From positions 1 through 11,239 of the forward strand of contig JANXXA010000392.1 of the NCBI GenBank assembly GCA_025350885.1: a stretch of 11,239 bases of DNA, given 5' to 3'. This document shows positions 1 to 5,642 of the stretch, one piece after another. This DNA comes from Phenylobacterium sp. GTDB lineage: Bacteria; Pseudomonadota; Alphaproteobacteria; Caulobacterales; Caulobacteraceae. A model generated the notes under the pieces. It had not been told where the DNA came from and did not search any database. It saw only the letters and a list, made by a program, of their open reading frames with translations. A program made the position numbers and the translations under genes. Position 1 is the stretch's first letter, and each line of letters opens with the position of its first letter.

Positions 1-779
1 CCGGCGATCACCCGGGCCGGATCGGCCTCCGGCGACAGCTGCACCGCCTGGCCGATGGTGACGAAGGGCAGGGCGCTCTCGGCGATCTCGGCGCGGACGA
101 TGCGGTCGGCCCGGGGCTCCAGGTCGAACATGTTGGAGACGTTCAGCGTCGAGGCCCCGGCGCCCGGGTTGGCGTAGCGGCGCACGATCCGCCCGTCGGC
201 CGGGGCGCGGATGATGGTCAGTTCCTGGTTGTAGCGGGCCTGGCTGAGCCGGGCCTGGGCCGCTGCGATGGCGGCGTTCTGGGCCTCGATCCCGGCCTGG
301 GCCTGGCGAACGGCGTCCTGCGCCTGGTCGATCTTCTGGCCGGCCACGAAGTTGGACGCGACCAGGGTCTGCAGCCTCGCCAGTTCGCGCCGCGCCGTGG
401 ACAGCTGGACCTGCAGGACGGGGATCTGCGCCTGGGCTTGGCGCAGGTCGGCCGCCGCGCTCTGCGCCCGCAGCCGGGGCTCCTCGTCCTCCAGGCGCGC
501 CAGCACCTGGCCCCGGGTCACGGCATCGCCTTCCTGCACCAGCACGTCGCGGACGATGCCAGAGGTGCGCGCGGCGACCTGGATCACCCCGCCCTCGACG
601 TCGGCCTTGCCGTTGGCGATGGCGACATAGGGGCTCTTCGGCGCCGCGGCGGCAGCGGTCTTGGCGTCCTGCGCCTTCCTGGCCTTGGCCTGGCCAGACA
701 GGAACACACCCCCGCCGGCGAGGACGACGATCAACACGGCGACCAGCCAGACGATGCGGTTGCGGGCGAGAGCGAGCAT
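1..779 (-). CDS. HlyD/MacA/DevB-type periplasmic adaptor of an ABC exporter (C-terminus beyond the left edge)
   Basis: This is the membrane fusion protein that should link the neighbouring inner-membrane ABC pump to an outer-membrane channel. 259 complete codons are visible. The start is ATG at 779-777, preceded by AAGGA with an 8-nt spacer; the site overlaps the stop of the ATPase gene, 11 nt upstream. Residues about 8-26 (IVWLVAVLIVVLAGGGVFL) form one N-terminal membrane anchor. A lipoyl/barrel-sandwich half-motif follows (GIVRDVLVQEGDAVTRGQVL). Next is a long Ala/Gln/Arg-rich helical hairpin, then the second half-motif (ELTIIRAPADGRIVRR) and the start of the beta-barrel. This order is the HlyD family plan. 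The gene order permease-ATPase-adaptor resembles the DevBCA and MacAB classes. The transported substrate cannot be told from the sequence, and the C-terminal domain is outside the window. Confidence 0.92.
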   Translation of the reverse strand, partial: MLALARNRIVWLVAVLIVVLAGGGVFLSGQAKARKAQDAKTAAAAAPKSPYVAIANGKADVEGGVIQVAARTSGIVRDVLVQEGDAVTRGQVLARLEDEEPRLRAQSAAADLRQAQAQIPVLQVQLSTARRELARLQTLVASNFVAGQKIDQAQDAVRQAQAGIEAQNAAIAAAQARLSQARYNQELTIIRAPADGRIVRRYANPGAGASTLNVSNMFDLEPRADRIVRAEIAESALPFVTIGQAVQLSPEADPARVIA

Positions 780-790
780 GACGTTGGTCC

Positions 791-1573
791 TTAGGCCCCG
801 ACAAGAACGGGCGAGTGGCGGCTTTGATCGAGGGATGAGGCGGTGGCGACGACGCGGCGGTCGCCGAGAATCCGGCCGTCCTCAATGTGGATGATGCGGT
901 CGGCATAGCTCTCCAGCCGCGGGTCGTGGGTGACGCAGACCACCGCGGCCCCGAACGACTTGGCCGCCCGCTGCAGCAGCTTGATCACCACCTGGCCGCT
1001 CTCGCCGTCGAGCGCGCTGGTGGGCTCGTCGGCGAACAGCAGCGAGGGGTCCTTGGCCAGCGCCCGGGCGATGGCGACCCGCTGCTTTTCACCGCCGGAA
1101 AGTTCGGAAGGCCGCTGGTTCATGCGCATCTCCAGGCCAACCTCGGTCAGCGCCGTCGCCGCCTTGTGGCGCGCTTCGGAGCGAGAGAATCCCTTGTATT
1201 TCAGGATGATCTCGACCTGCTGGATGGCGGTCAGCGCCGGGAACAGATTGAAGCCCTGAAAGATGAAGCCGCAGTGGTCGAGCCGGAAGCGGTCGATCCT
1301 GCCGGCCTTGTAGCGCCACAGATCCTCGCCCAGGGCGCTCACCGATCCGGCATCGGGCCGAAGCAGGCCCGAAAGCGCGGCGACGAGGGTCGACTTGCCG
1401 GACCCCGAAGGGCCCATGACCATGGTGACGTCGCCGTGCAGGGCCTCGAAGTCCACCGACTTCAGCACCTCGATGTGGGTGCGCCCGGTCTTGAACCGCT
1501 TGCTCAGGCCCCTCGCGACCAAGGCAGGCGGGGCAGGCGGGGCAGGCGGTCGGGGCGCGCTTGGGGCGTTCAT
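791..1573 (-). CDS. ABC exporter ATP-binding protein (MacB/LolD/DevA class)
   Basis: A 260-residue cytoplasmic ATPase that would power the permease encoded just upstream. All motifs are intact: Walker A GPSGSGKST (54-62), Q-loop FIFQGFNLF (Gln106), signature LSGGEKQR (158-165), Walker B LLFADEP (Glu183 catalytic), D-loop SALD and H-loop His216 (CVTHD). The FIFQGFNL and LSGGEKQRVAIARAL wording is typical of ATPases paired with MacB-fold permeases (LolD, MacB, DevA). The start is ATG at 1573, which overlaps the permease stop as ATGA, implying translational coupling. The same frame stays open upstream to about 2797, but that part lies over the permease gene and has no homology-like content. The N-terminus (residues 8-17) is an odd Pro/Pro/Ala stretch coded by a perfect 9-bp triplicate; it precedes the nucleotide-binding domain and is probably disordered. 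Confidence 0.95.
   Translation of the reverse strand: MNAPSAPRPPAPPAPPALVARGLSKRFKTGRTHIEVLKSVDFEALHGDVTMVMGPSGSGKSTLVAALSGLLRPDAGSVSALGEDLWRYKAGRIDRFRLDHCGFIFQGFNLFPALTAIQQVEIILKYKGFSRSEARHKAATALTEVGLEMRMNQRPSELSGGEKQRVAIARALAKDPSLLFADEPTSALDGESGQVVIKLLQRAAKSFGAAVVCVTHDPRLESYADRIIHIEDGRILGDRRVVATASSLDQSRHSPVLVGA
1523..1549. repeat. Perfect 9-bp x 3 tandem repeat within the ATPase gene
   Basis: Three identical copies of GGCAGGCGG (plus strand) run head to tail. On the coding (minus) strand each unit is one in-frame repeat of Pro-Pro-Ala, giving a PPA x3 linker near the ATPase N-terminus. A 9-bp unit preserves the frame, so copy-number slippage would alter only linker length. Confidence 0.9.
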
Positions 1574-2712
1574 CGCAACAGGTCCGCGGGCTGGCTCTTC
1601 TTGAGGATGCCCAGGGACAGCAGCCCCGAGGCGATGGAGATCACGATCAGCAGGGTGGCGACGCCGACGACCCAGGTCGCCGGGAAGCCCATCGGCAGGC
1701 CGCCGTGCTGGCCGAGCAGGTAGACGAGCCAGGTGAACACCGCCGTGGCGAGCAGGCCGGCGAGGCCGACCCAGACCGACAGCTCCAGGATGATCCAGCG
1801 CAGCGAGCCCATCGACACGCCCAGCGCGCGCAGGCTGGCGAACTCCTTGATGCTGGCCAGGATCGCGCCGCGCAGCGTCTGGGAGGTGATGCCGACGCCG
1901 ATCAGGAAGCCGAGGAACACCGAGAAACTGAGGAAGATGCCGATGATCTGCTCGCTCATCAGCGCGGTCTCGTTGGCCTTGGCGAGATCGGCCTTGGTCC
2001 AGGCCTTGTAGGCGCCCTTCGACTGGGCGTTCAGCTGATCGACCACCTGCTGGGCTCTGGCCGGATCGCGCAGCCGCACCATCAAGGGGCCGGTCTTGCC
2101 GTTCTTGGGGCCCATGCCGAGCATCCGCATGGTGTCGCGCGACATGTAGACGGTGGGCTGATTGACGTTCGGATAGGTCTCCAGCAGCGCGCGCACGTGC
2201 ACCGTCTTGCCGTTCAGCGTCGCCGTGGCGCCAAGATGGGTCCCCAGCGTCTTCTGGGCCGACTGGTCGATCACCACCGAATAGGGCTCGAGCAGGGCCA
2301 GGCGGACCGATTCCGGGTAGTCCACCGGCAGCGTCACCGCACCGGGCCGCGGATCGACGTCGAAGGTGTTGACGAAGGTGGTGACCGTCTTCTTGCCGGG
2401 CGCGGGCGTATTGACCCAGCGCGCGCCGTCGCCGTCCAGGCTCTCGACCTCGACGACCTGCGGGTTGAGGTAGATCAGCGGCTGGATGCGTTGCGGCAGG
2501 CCATCCGGCCCCGAGTTGATCAGGCTCTCGTTCTTCGGGGCCAGGATCATCAGGTCGGCGCGGCTGCGGTCGATCGAGGCGGTGATCGCGCGGACGATGC
2601 CGGTGAACATGCCCACCTGCGCCAGGATCAGCAGGCCGGAGAACGCCAGCGCCACGACGGCCGCCGTATAGCGCCTCCATTCGTAGAGCAGCGTGGCCAG
2701 GGCCAGCGACAT
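1570..2712 (-). CDS. ABC exporter permease, MacB/DevC (FtsX-like, type VII) family
   Basis: A 380-residue inner-membrane permease. The layout is that of MacB-fold subunits: one N-terminal helix (about 17-40, AAVVALAFSGLLILAQVGMF), a large periplasmic domain of about 200 residues (about 45-250), then three helices near 254-276, 306-333 and 346-370. The conserved cytoplasmic coupling stretch between helices 2 and 3 reads TLRGAILASIKEFASLRALG, the usual FtsX-family sequence. Length matches DevC-type permeases (about 385 residues) rather than MacB itself, which carries a fused ATPase; here the ATPase is the next gene, overlapping by ATGA. The start is ATG at 2712, with GGGAG about 11 nt upstream. 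An in-frame extension to 3063 exists but adds a non-conserved, Arg/Pro-rich leader that runs antisense into the Hpt gene. It probably works with the adaptor at the left edge and an unlinked TolC-like channel. Confidence 0.93.
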   Translation of the reverse strand: MSLALATLLYEWRRYTAAVVALAFSGLLILAQVGMFTGIVRAITASIDRSRADLMILAPKNESLINSGPDGLPQRIQPLIYLNPQVVEVESLDGDGARWVNTPAPGKKTVTTFVNTFDVDPRPGAVTLPVDYPESVRLALLEPYSVVIDQSAQKTLGTHLGATATLNGKTVHVRALLETYPNVNQPTVYMSRDTMRMLGMGPKNGKTGPLMVRLRDPARAQQVVDQLNAQSKGAYKAWTKADLAKANETALMSEQIIGIFLSFSVFLGFLIGVGITSQTLRGAILASIKEFASLRALGVSMGSLRWIILELSVWVGLAGLLATAVFTWLVYLLGQHGGLPMGFPATWVVGVATLLIVISIASGLLSLGILKKSQPADLLR

Positions 2713-2871
2713 TCGGATGCGTCTCCCGTTGGAGCGCGAGATGTCGCGCGGCTCGCCGCCAGAGCCAGTTAATTCCCGGTAATCGGGGCTTGCCCAAACC
2801 CTCTCGGAGCCCGCGTGACGCGCTCCGTTACGAGGCGGCGCCAGGGGTCGCCCACGGATGGGAGCGCTGCG

Positions 2872-2901
2872 ATTAAACCTTTGTAATGGTCCGGTTGGCA
2901 A
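2872..2901 (-). promoter_or_regulatory. Candidate sigma70-type promoter of the ABC exporter operon
   Basis: Read on the minus strand: TTGCCA (2901-2896), an 18-bp spacer, then TTTAAT (2877-2872). Each hexamer matches the bacterial consensus at 5 of 6 positions in an otherwise GC-rich region. It would give a leader of about 150 nt before the permease ATG at 2712. An 11-bp hyphenated palindrome, GGCA-AAG-TGCC, overlaps the -35 box and could be an operator. Seen by eye only; no transcript evidence. Confidence 0.42.
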
Positions 2902-2947
2902 AGTGCCTGACCCATACACGGGCGCCCCGCGGAGCCTGATCTGGCGT

Positions 2948-2962
2948 GGAGACACCATATTG
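2948..2962 (+). promoter_or_regulatory. Ribosome binding site and TTG start that define the first Hpt gene
   Basis: GGAG (2948-2951) stands 8 nt before TTG (2960-2962). This is the best-spaced start in the frame and sits about 12 codons before the Hpt helical bundle begins. An ATG at 2858 in the same frame would add 34 residues of low-complexity sequence; AGGGG lies about 10 nt before it, so it cannot be ruled out. Confidence 0.6.
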
Positions 2963-3319
2963 ACTGGCTCAATCGCAGGTCCGTCGGGCGCCCCCGTTCT
3001 CGATGAGCCGGTCCTCGCGGCCTTTGAGCGCGGCATGGGCGCCAGGCACGCCAAACATTTCAAGGCCCGCTTCGTCCTGCGGGTGGGTCAGTTCAAGGAC
3101 ATCATGGCCTCGGGCGCCGACAGTCAGACCAAAGCCCAGGAGGCCCACAAACTGATCGCGCTCGCGGGCAATCTCGGATGCGCTGAGCTGATGGAAGTGT
3201 CCCGCAGGCTGTGTGATGCGTTCCGGCAGGCTGCGCCGGAGGCCGCGCGGATCGCGGTTGCCGCTGGCGAGGCCGCCGATCGCGCGCTCGGCGCATTGGC
3301 TCAGCGGCGGGACGGCTGA
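2960..3319 (+). CDS. Single-domain histidine phosphotransfer (Hpt) protein
   Basis: A 119-residue (from the TTG start) cytoplasmic phosphorelay carrier. The motif EAHKLIALAGNLGCAEL (about 61-77) is the Hpt signature AHxLKGxAxxxG, with His63 as the likely phospho-accepting residue. The canonical Lys/Ser before Gly is replaced, giving HKLIALAG. Flanking sequence is alpha-helical, as expected for a four-helix bundle: helices before (LDEPVLAAFERG..., FKARFVLRVGQFKDIM) and after (MEVSRRLCDAFRQ..., ARIAVAAGEAADRALGAL). There is no other domain. The gene is divergent from the ABC exporter and precedes an AT-rich gap and a lone receiver. It could move phosphate between the kinase encoded at 5623-8469, the nearby receivers and an unseen output protein; these pairings are inferred from proximity. 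The start is uncertain (see the ribosome binding site entry). Confidence 0.82.
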   Translation: MTGSIAGPSGAPVLDEPVLAAFERGMGARHAKHFKARFVLRVGQFKDIMASGADSQTKAQEAHKLIALAGNLGCAELMEVSRRLCDAFRQAAPEAARIAVAAGEAADRALGALAQRRDG

Positions 3320-3339
3320 CGCAGTCTACTTCACGCAAC

Positions 3340-3552
3340 GGTGGAAAATTCAGCAATCCGATTCATGTGGCCGTTAACTGCCCTGAACGCCGTATTACCA
3401 GACACGCCTAACAACTGATTATTGAATTTCGGCGGCTGAACCGATGAAATTGTTAATGTATTTCCTATCTAATTGCTTCAACAGCAACGCGATCCGGATC
3501 TATCCCATAATTGTTGTTTGAATAATCTTCCGCAACCGAGAACCAATTCATC
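3340..3552. promoter_or_regulatory. AT-rich leader/promoter region before the first receiver gene
   Basis: The non-coding interval between the Hpt stop and the receiver gene is strikingly AT-rich: 77 G/C of 180 bases over 3361-3540 by hand count (about 43%), against about two thirds in the flanking genes. It contains recurring AATTG/TAATTG and ATTATTGAA/TTGAATAAT-like words. No single -35/-10 pair was convincing, so this is called as a regulatory region rather than a mapped promoter. A small RNA or long 5' leader is possible. Confidence 0.5.
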
Positions 3553-3559
3553 AAAGGAG
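3553..3559 (+). promoter_or_regulatory. Strong ribosome binding site deciding the receiver start
   Basis: AAAGGAG is followed by an 8-nt spacer and ATG at 3568. The GTG at 3559 in the same frame uses the last base of this Shine-Dalgarno sequence and so is an unlikely start. Confidence 0.85.
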
Positions 3560-3567
3560 TGCTCTCA

Positions 3568-3990
3568 ATGCCGGCGCACAATCCCATCACCATGGTCATG
3601 GTCGACGATGACGTGGACCAGATTTTCGCCACGCGTCGGCTGGTCCGCAGCAATGGCATCGTCAATCACTTCGTGTCCGAATCTAAGTCGGAGCGCCTTA
3701 TCGAGACGCTGGTCGAACTCTATAACGCCCACGAGACGCGAAACATCGTGGTCCTGCTCGACCTCAACATGCCGTACCTGAACGGCATCGAGACGCTGCG
3801 GGCGATCCGTTCGCACAGCCATTTCAAGGATATTCCGGTCTTCATGTTCTCGGCCTCCGACAATCAGGCCGACAAGGACGAGGCGACGCGGCACGGCGCC
3901 AATGGTTACATCGTCAAGCCCTTCACGCTGGAGGCCTTCGTCGCCGCCATGGGTCAGCTGCCGCAGGTCAAGTTCCAGATGGTGGCCTAG
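3568..3990 (+). CDS. Single-domain response regulator (Rcp1-like receiver)
   Basis: A 140-residue lone receiver domain with no output domain. The active site is complete: acidic cluster Asp13-Asp15 (MVDDDVDQ), phospho-acceptor Asp65 (VVLLDLNMPYLNG), Ser95 of the switch (FMFSAS) and Lys117 (YIVKPF). A longer stretch before Asp65 (SKSERLIETLVELYNAHETRN) and the LDLNMPxxNG wording resemble Rcp1-type regulators, which typically pair with separate sensor kinases. The start is fixed by AAAGGAG 8 nt before ATG. It is preceded by an AT-rich 248-nt gap, so it is probably transcribed from its own promoter. It converges on the minus-strand receiver/Hpt pair. It likely acts as a phosphate sink, a phosphorelay shuttle or a protein-interaction switch; the partner kinase is inferred to be the one encoded at 5623. 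Confidence 0.93.
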   Translation: MPAHNPITMVMVDDDVDQIFATRRLVRSNGIVNHFVSESKSERLIETLVELYNAHETRNIVVLLDLNMPYLNGIETLRAIRSHSHFKDIPVFMFSASDNQADKDEATRHGANGYIVKPFTLEAFVAAMGQLPQVKFQMVA

Positions 3991-4010
3991 GCCCGCAGGG
4001 GCGCGGCGCT

Positions 4011-4035
4011 TTGGCAATGTCTTCGGCTTTGCCAA
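4011..4035. terminator. Candidate bidirectional terminator hairpin
   Basis: TTGGCAA (4011-4017) pairs perfectly with TTGCCAA (4029-4035) around an 11-nt loop, between two convergent genes (stops at 3990 and 4101). A run of three T lies just before the left arm and three T before the right arm, but there is no proper U-tract after the stem, so this is tentative. Confidence 0.35.
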
Positions 4036-4100
4036 CGCGGCGCGCCGCCGCCACTCGCAGCGCTTGGCGATGGCAATGCCCGCGGATCGCGCCGCGACCG

Positions 4101-4400
4101 TCAGACAGCGTCCGGCGCAACCGGCAACGCGACAGGCTGCAGTTCGCGCTCCAGCCGCTGAAGATTGGCGAGCGTCGGCGTCTGGGCTTGGGTCAGTTCG
4201 TCATCCACGATGGCGGCGAGCCGGCTGAGTTCGCCATAGCCGAAGCTCCCGGCCGTGCCGGAGAGCCGATGCATCGCCGTGGCGAAGGTGTTGTCCGGGA
4301 GGCGAGCCGGCTCGGCGAGGACCACACGCACCGCTTCGAGATCGGCCGAGCAGCGCGTTCTGAATCGAAGGCGCAAAGCCTCAAGCGGGTCGGCTGCCAT
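4101..4400 (-). CDS. Second single-domain Hpt protein
   Basis: A 99-residue protein with a compact Hpt signature, MHRLSGTAGSFGYGEL (43-58), in which His44 is the expected phosphorylated residue. The HRLSGTAGSFG string matches the HxLKG(S)AG-xxG pattern more closely than the first Hpt of this cluster. Predicted helices flank it (LEALRLRFRTRCSADLEAVRVVL; LSRLAAIVDDELTQAQ). The ATG at 4400-4398 directly follows the TGA of the upstream receiver gene (TGAATG), so the two are almost certainly co-translated. That makes this receiver/Hpt pair the tightest candidate phosphotransfer couple in the cluster. The C-terminal end (VALPVAPDAV) is short and unstructured. There is no other domain. Confidence 0.88.
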   Translation of the reverse strand: MAADPLEALRLRFRTRCSADLEAVRVVLAEPARLPDNTFATAMHRLSGTAGSFGYGELSRLAAIVDDELTQAQTPTLANLQRLERELQPVALPVAPDAV

Positions 4401-4769
4401 TCAACGGGCCAGAATTTCGCGAACGTCCGAGGCGAAGGATATCGGGTCGAAGGGCTTGGTGATGACGCCGGCGGCGCCGAGATTCCGCAGTCGCTGGAGC
4501 TCCTCGGGCAGAGCGCGCGCGGTGACGAAGATCACCGGCGGCGTCTTGTCCGTGAAGCGTTGGCGCATTGCCGCCAGGACCCCCGGACCGTCCATCTCCG
4601 GCATCATCACATCCAGCAGGACGGCGTCGAAACGGGTCTTGCCGATGACCTGGAGGGCGTCAGCCCCGGATGCCGCGATGGTCACCTCGATATCCGGGTC
4701 CAGCGCGAGGCTGTAGGTGGCGAGTTCCCGAATGTCGTCGTCGTCATCGACATAGAGCAGCTTGAGCAT
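4401..4769 (-). CDS. Single-domain response regulator (CheY-like receiver) paired with Hpt
   Basis: A 122-residue lone receiver. The active site is intact: Asp8-Asp12 acidic run (YVDDDDD, five consecutive Asp), phospho-acceptor Asp53 (VLLDVMMPEMDG), Thr83 (IFVTAR) and Lys105 (ITKPFD). There is no output domain; the protein ends just after the last receiver helix (FASDVREILAR). The start is ATG at 4769. An upstream TTG at 4823 in frame would add 18 non-conserved residues and is rejected on domain length. The Shine-Dalgarno sequence is weak. The stop is fused to the start of the Hpt gene, so the pair forms a two-gene operon reading away from the 4868-8469 operon with a short shared upstream region. 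It likely accepts phosphate from the hybrid-less kinase and passes it to the Hpt; this is inference. Confidence 0.93.
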   Translation of the reverse strand: MLKLLYVDDDDDIRELATYSLALDPDIEVTIAASGADALQVIGKTRFDAVLLDVMMPEMDGPGVLAAMRQRFTDKTPPVIFVTARALPEELQRLRNLGAAGVITKPFDPISFASDVREILAR

Positions 4770-4867
4770 CAGGCGTATCCAGGACGACAGGGGCTGCGCG
4801 GCTTTATCACGCGCACCTCGCAATCAACCATCCCATCATGATGCAACTCCCGGGTCAGGCCAACGCA
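4770..4867. promoter_or_regulatory. Divergent intergenic region between the receiver/Hpt and receiver/receiver/kinase operons
   Basis: About 98 bp separate two divergent translation starts (4769 minus, 4868 plus), so both promoters must fit here or overlap coding DNA. A 10-bp palindrome, CATCATGATG (4834-4843), sits in it. No -35/-10 pair stood out. Co-regulation of both phosphorelay arms from this region is a reasonable inference. Confidence 0.4.
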
Positions 4868-5245
4868 ATGCGCATACTCGTCGCCGATGATGACGAACTG
4901 CTCCGTGAAAACATCCAGTTGGCGCTGAGCGCCCGCGGGCATTCGGTGACCGCTTCGGAAGGTTTTGCCGCGCGGTCGTTGCTTGCCAATGAGCGGTGGG
5001 ACGCACTTCTCGTCGATATTCTCATGCCGGATGTCGATGGGTTGGAAATGATCCAGGTCGCGCGCGGCGGAGAAAGCCCTCCGTTCGTGGTGGCCATCTC
5101 GGGCGGCGGAAAGATCTCCGCGGAACAATGCCTGAGTCTGGCGTCGGACTTCGGAGCCGAGGCCATCTTCCAAAAGCCGCTCGACCTCGACGCGGTCGTC
5201 AAGTCGTTGGAGCAAGGCGCGGCTCCCTCGCTGCTCAGGTCCTGA
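4868..5245 (+). CDS. Single-domain response regulator with unusual SGGGK switch loop
   Basis: A 125-residue lone receiver. The acidic residues are Asp7-Asp9 (VADDDE), the phospho-acceptor is Asp50 (LLVDILMPDVDG), the switch residue is Ser78 and the invariant Lys is Lys103 (FQKPLD). The switch loop reads AISGGGKIS, a glycine-rich version of the usual (S/T)A(x) loop, with Pro-Leu rather than Pro-Phe after the Lys. The start is placed at ATG 4868 (MRILVADDDE), where the receiver begins, with a weak AGG 8 nt before it. In-frame ATGs at 4838 and 4841 would add up to 10 residues and lack any Shine-Dalgarno sequence. It is the first gene of a receiver-receiver-kinase operon; its stop and the next start are separated by one base. 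Confidence 0.9.
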   Translation: MRILVADDDELLRENIQLALSARGHSVTASEGFAARSLLANERWDALLVDILMPDVDGLEMIQVARGGESPPFVVAISGGGKISAEQCLSLASDFGAEAIFQKPLDLDAVVKSLEQGAAPSLLRS

Positions 5246-5246
5246 G

Positions 5247-5642
5247 ATGATCGCGGGCCGACTGAACATTCTGGCGATCGACGACGATCCCTTGGTGCTG
5301 GATCTTATCCGCCTCTACCTTTGGGATTTTGATGTCAGCACCGCGGTAAGCGGTGGAGCCGCTCTGTCAATGCTGGCCTCGACCCATCCGGCGCTCGTCC
5401 TGCTCGATGTCAGGATGCCGGAGATGGACGGGCTGCAGACGCTGCAGGGGATTCGGCGGCGACCTCACCTGGCGTCGTCACCGGTGATGATGCTCACGGC
5501 GGCGGCCGACCGCCCGACGATTTCACAGGCCATGGAGGCGGGGGCAAGCGGCTACATGCTGAAGCCCTTCACCCGGCACACCCTCATGCGCCGCGTTAGT
5601 CGCTTTCTGCAAAGATCGCCCGATGACGCCGTCTATTCCTGA
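5247..5642 (+). CDS. Single-domain response regulator, overlapping the kinase gene
   Basis: A 131-residue lone receiver. The acidic cluster is Asp12-Asp14 (AIDDDP), the phospho-acceptor Asp54 (VLLDVRMPEMDG), the switch residue Thr84 (MMLTAA) and Lys106 (MLKPF). After the receiver fold the tail (RRVSRFLQRSPDDAVYS) is short and has no output domain. The ATG is 1 nt after the previous stop, with AGG 7 nt upstream. The 3' end overlaps the start of the kinase gene by 20 nt in another frame, indicating translational coupling. This is therefore the most likely cognate receiver of the kinase, which has none fused to it. The gene may be a receiver that was once or is elsewhere fused to a kinase; that is inference. 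Confidence 0.93.
   Translation: MIAGRLNILAIDDDPLVLDLIRLYLWDFDVSTAVSGGAALSMLASTHPALVLLDVRMPEMDGLQTLQGIRRRPHLASSPVMMLTAAADRPTISQAMEAGASGYMLKPFTRHTLMRRVSRFLQRSPDDAVYS

Noticed and set aside
1561..2772. 403-codon plus-strand open frame
   Set aside because: Antisense to the permease; composition rich in Gly/Arg/Gln/His typical of a GC-rich shadow frame.
1574..2797. Upstream part of a 668-residue minus-strand open frame ending at 791
   Set aside because: Only the last 260 codons (from ATG 1573) are the ATPase. The rest lies in another frame of the permease gene and is Arg/Gly/Pro-rich shadow sequence.
2713..3063. N-terminal extension of the permease frame
   Set aside because: No conserved content; it runs antisense through the Hpt gene, and a good Shine-Dalgarno sequence serves ATG 2712.
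4011..4841. 276-codon plus-strand open frame
   Set aside because: Antisense to the well-supported receiver and Hpt genes; no recognisable domain.
2960..5642. General stress response module (PhyR/NepR/EcfG with FATGUY receivers)
   Set aside because: None of the four receivers has the PFxFATGY motif, there is no sigma-like PhyR domain, and no GGAAC-N16/17-CGTT promoter was found in the gaps.
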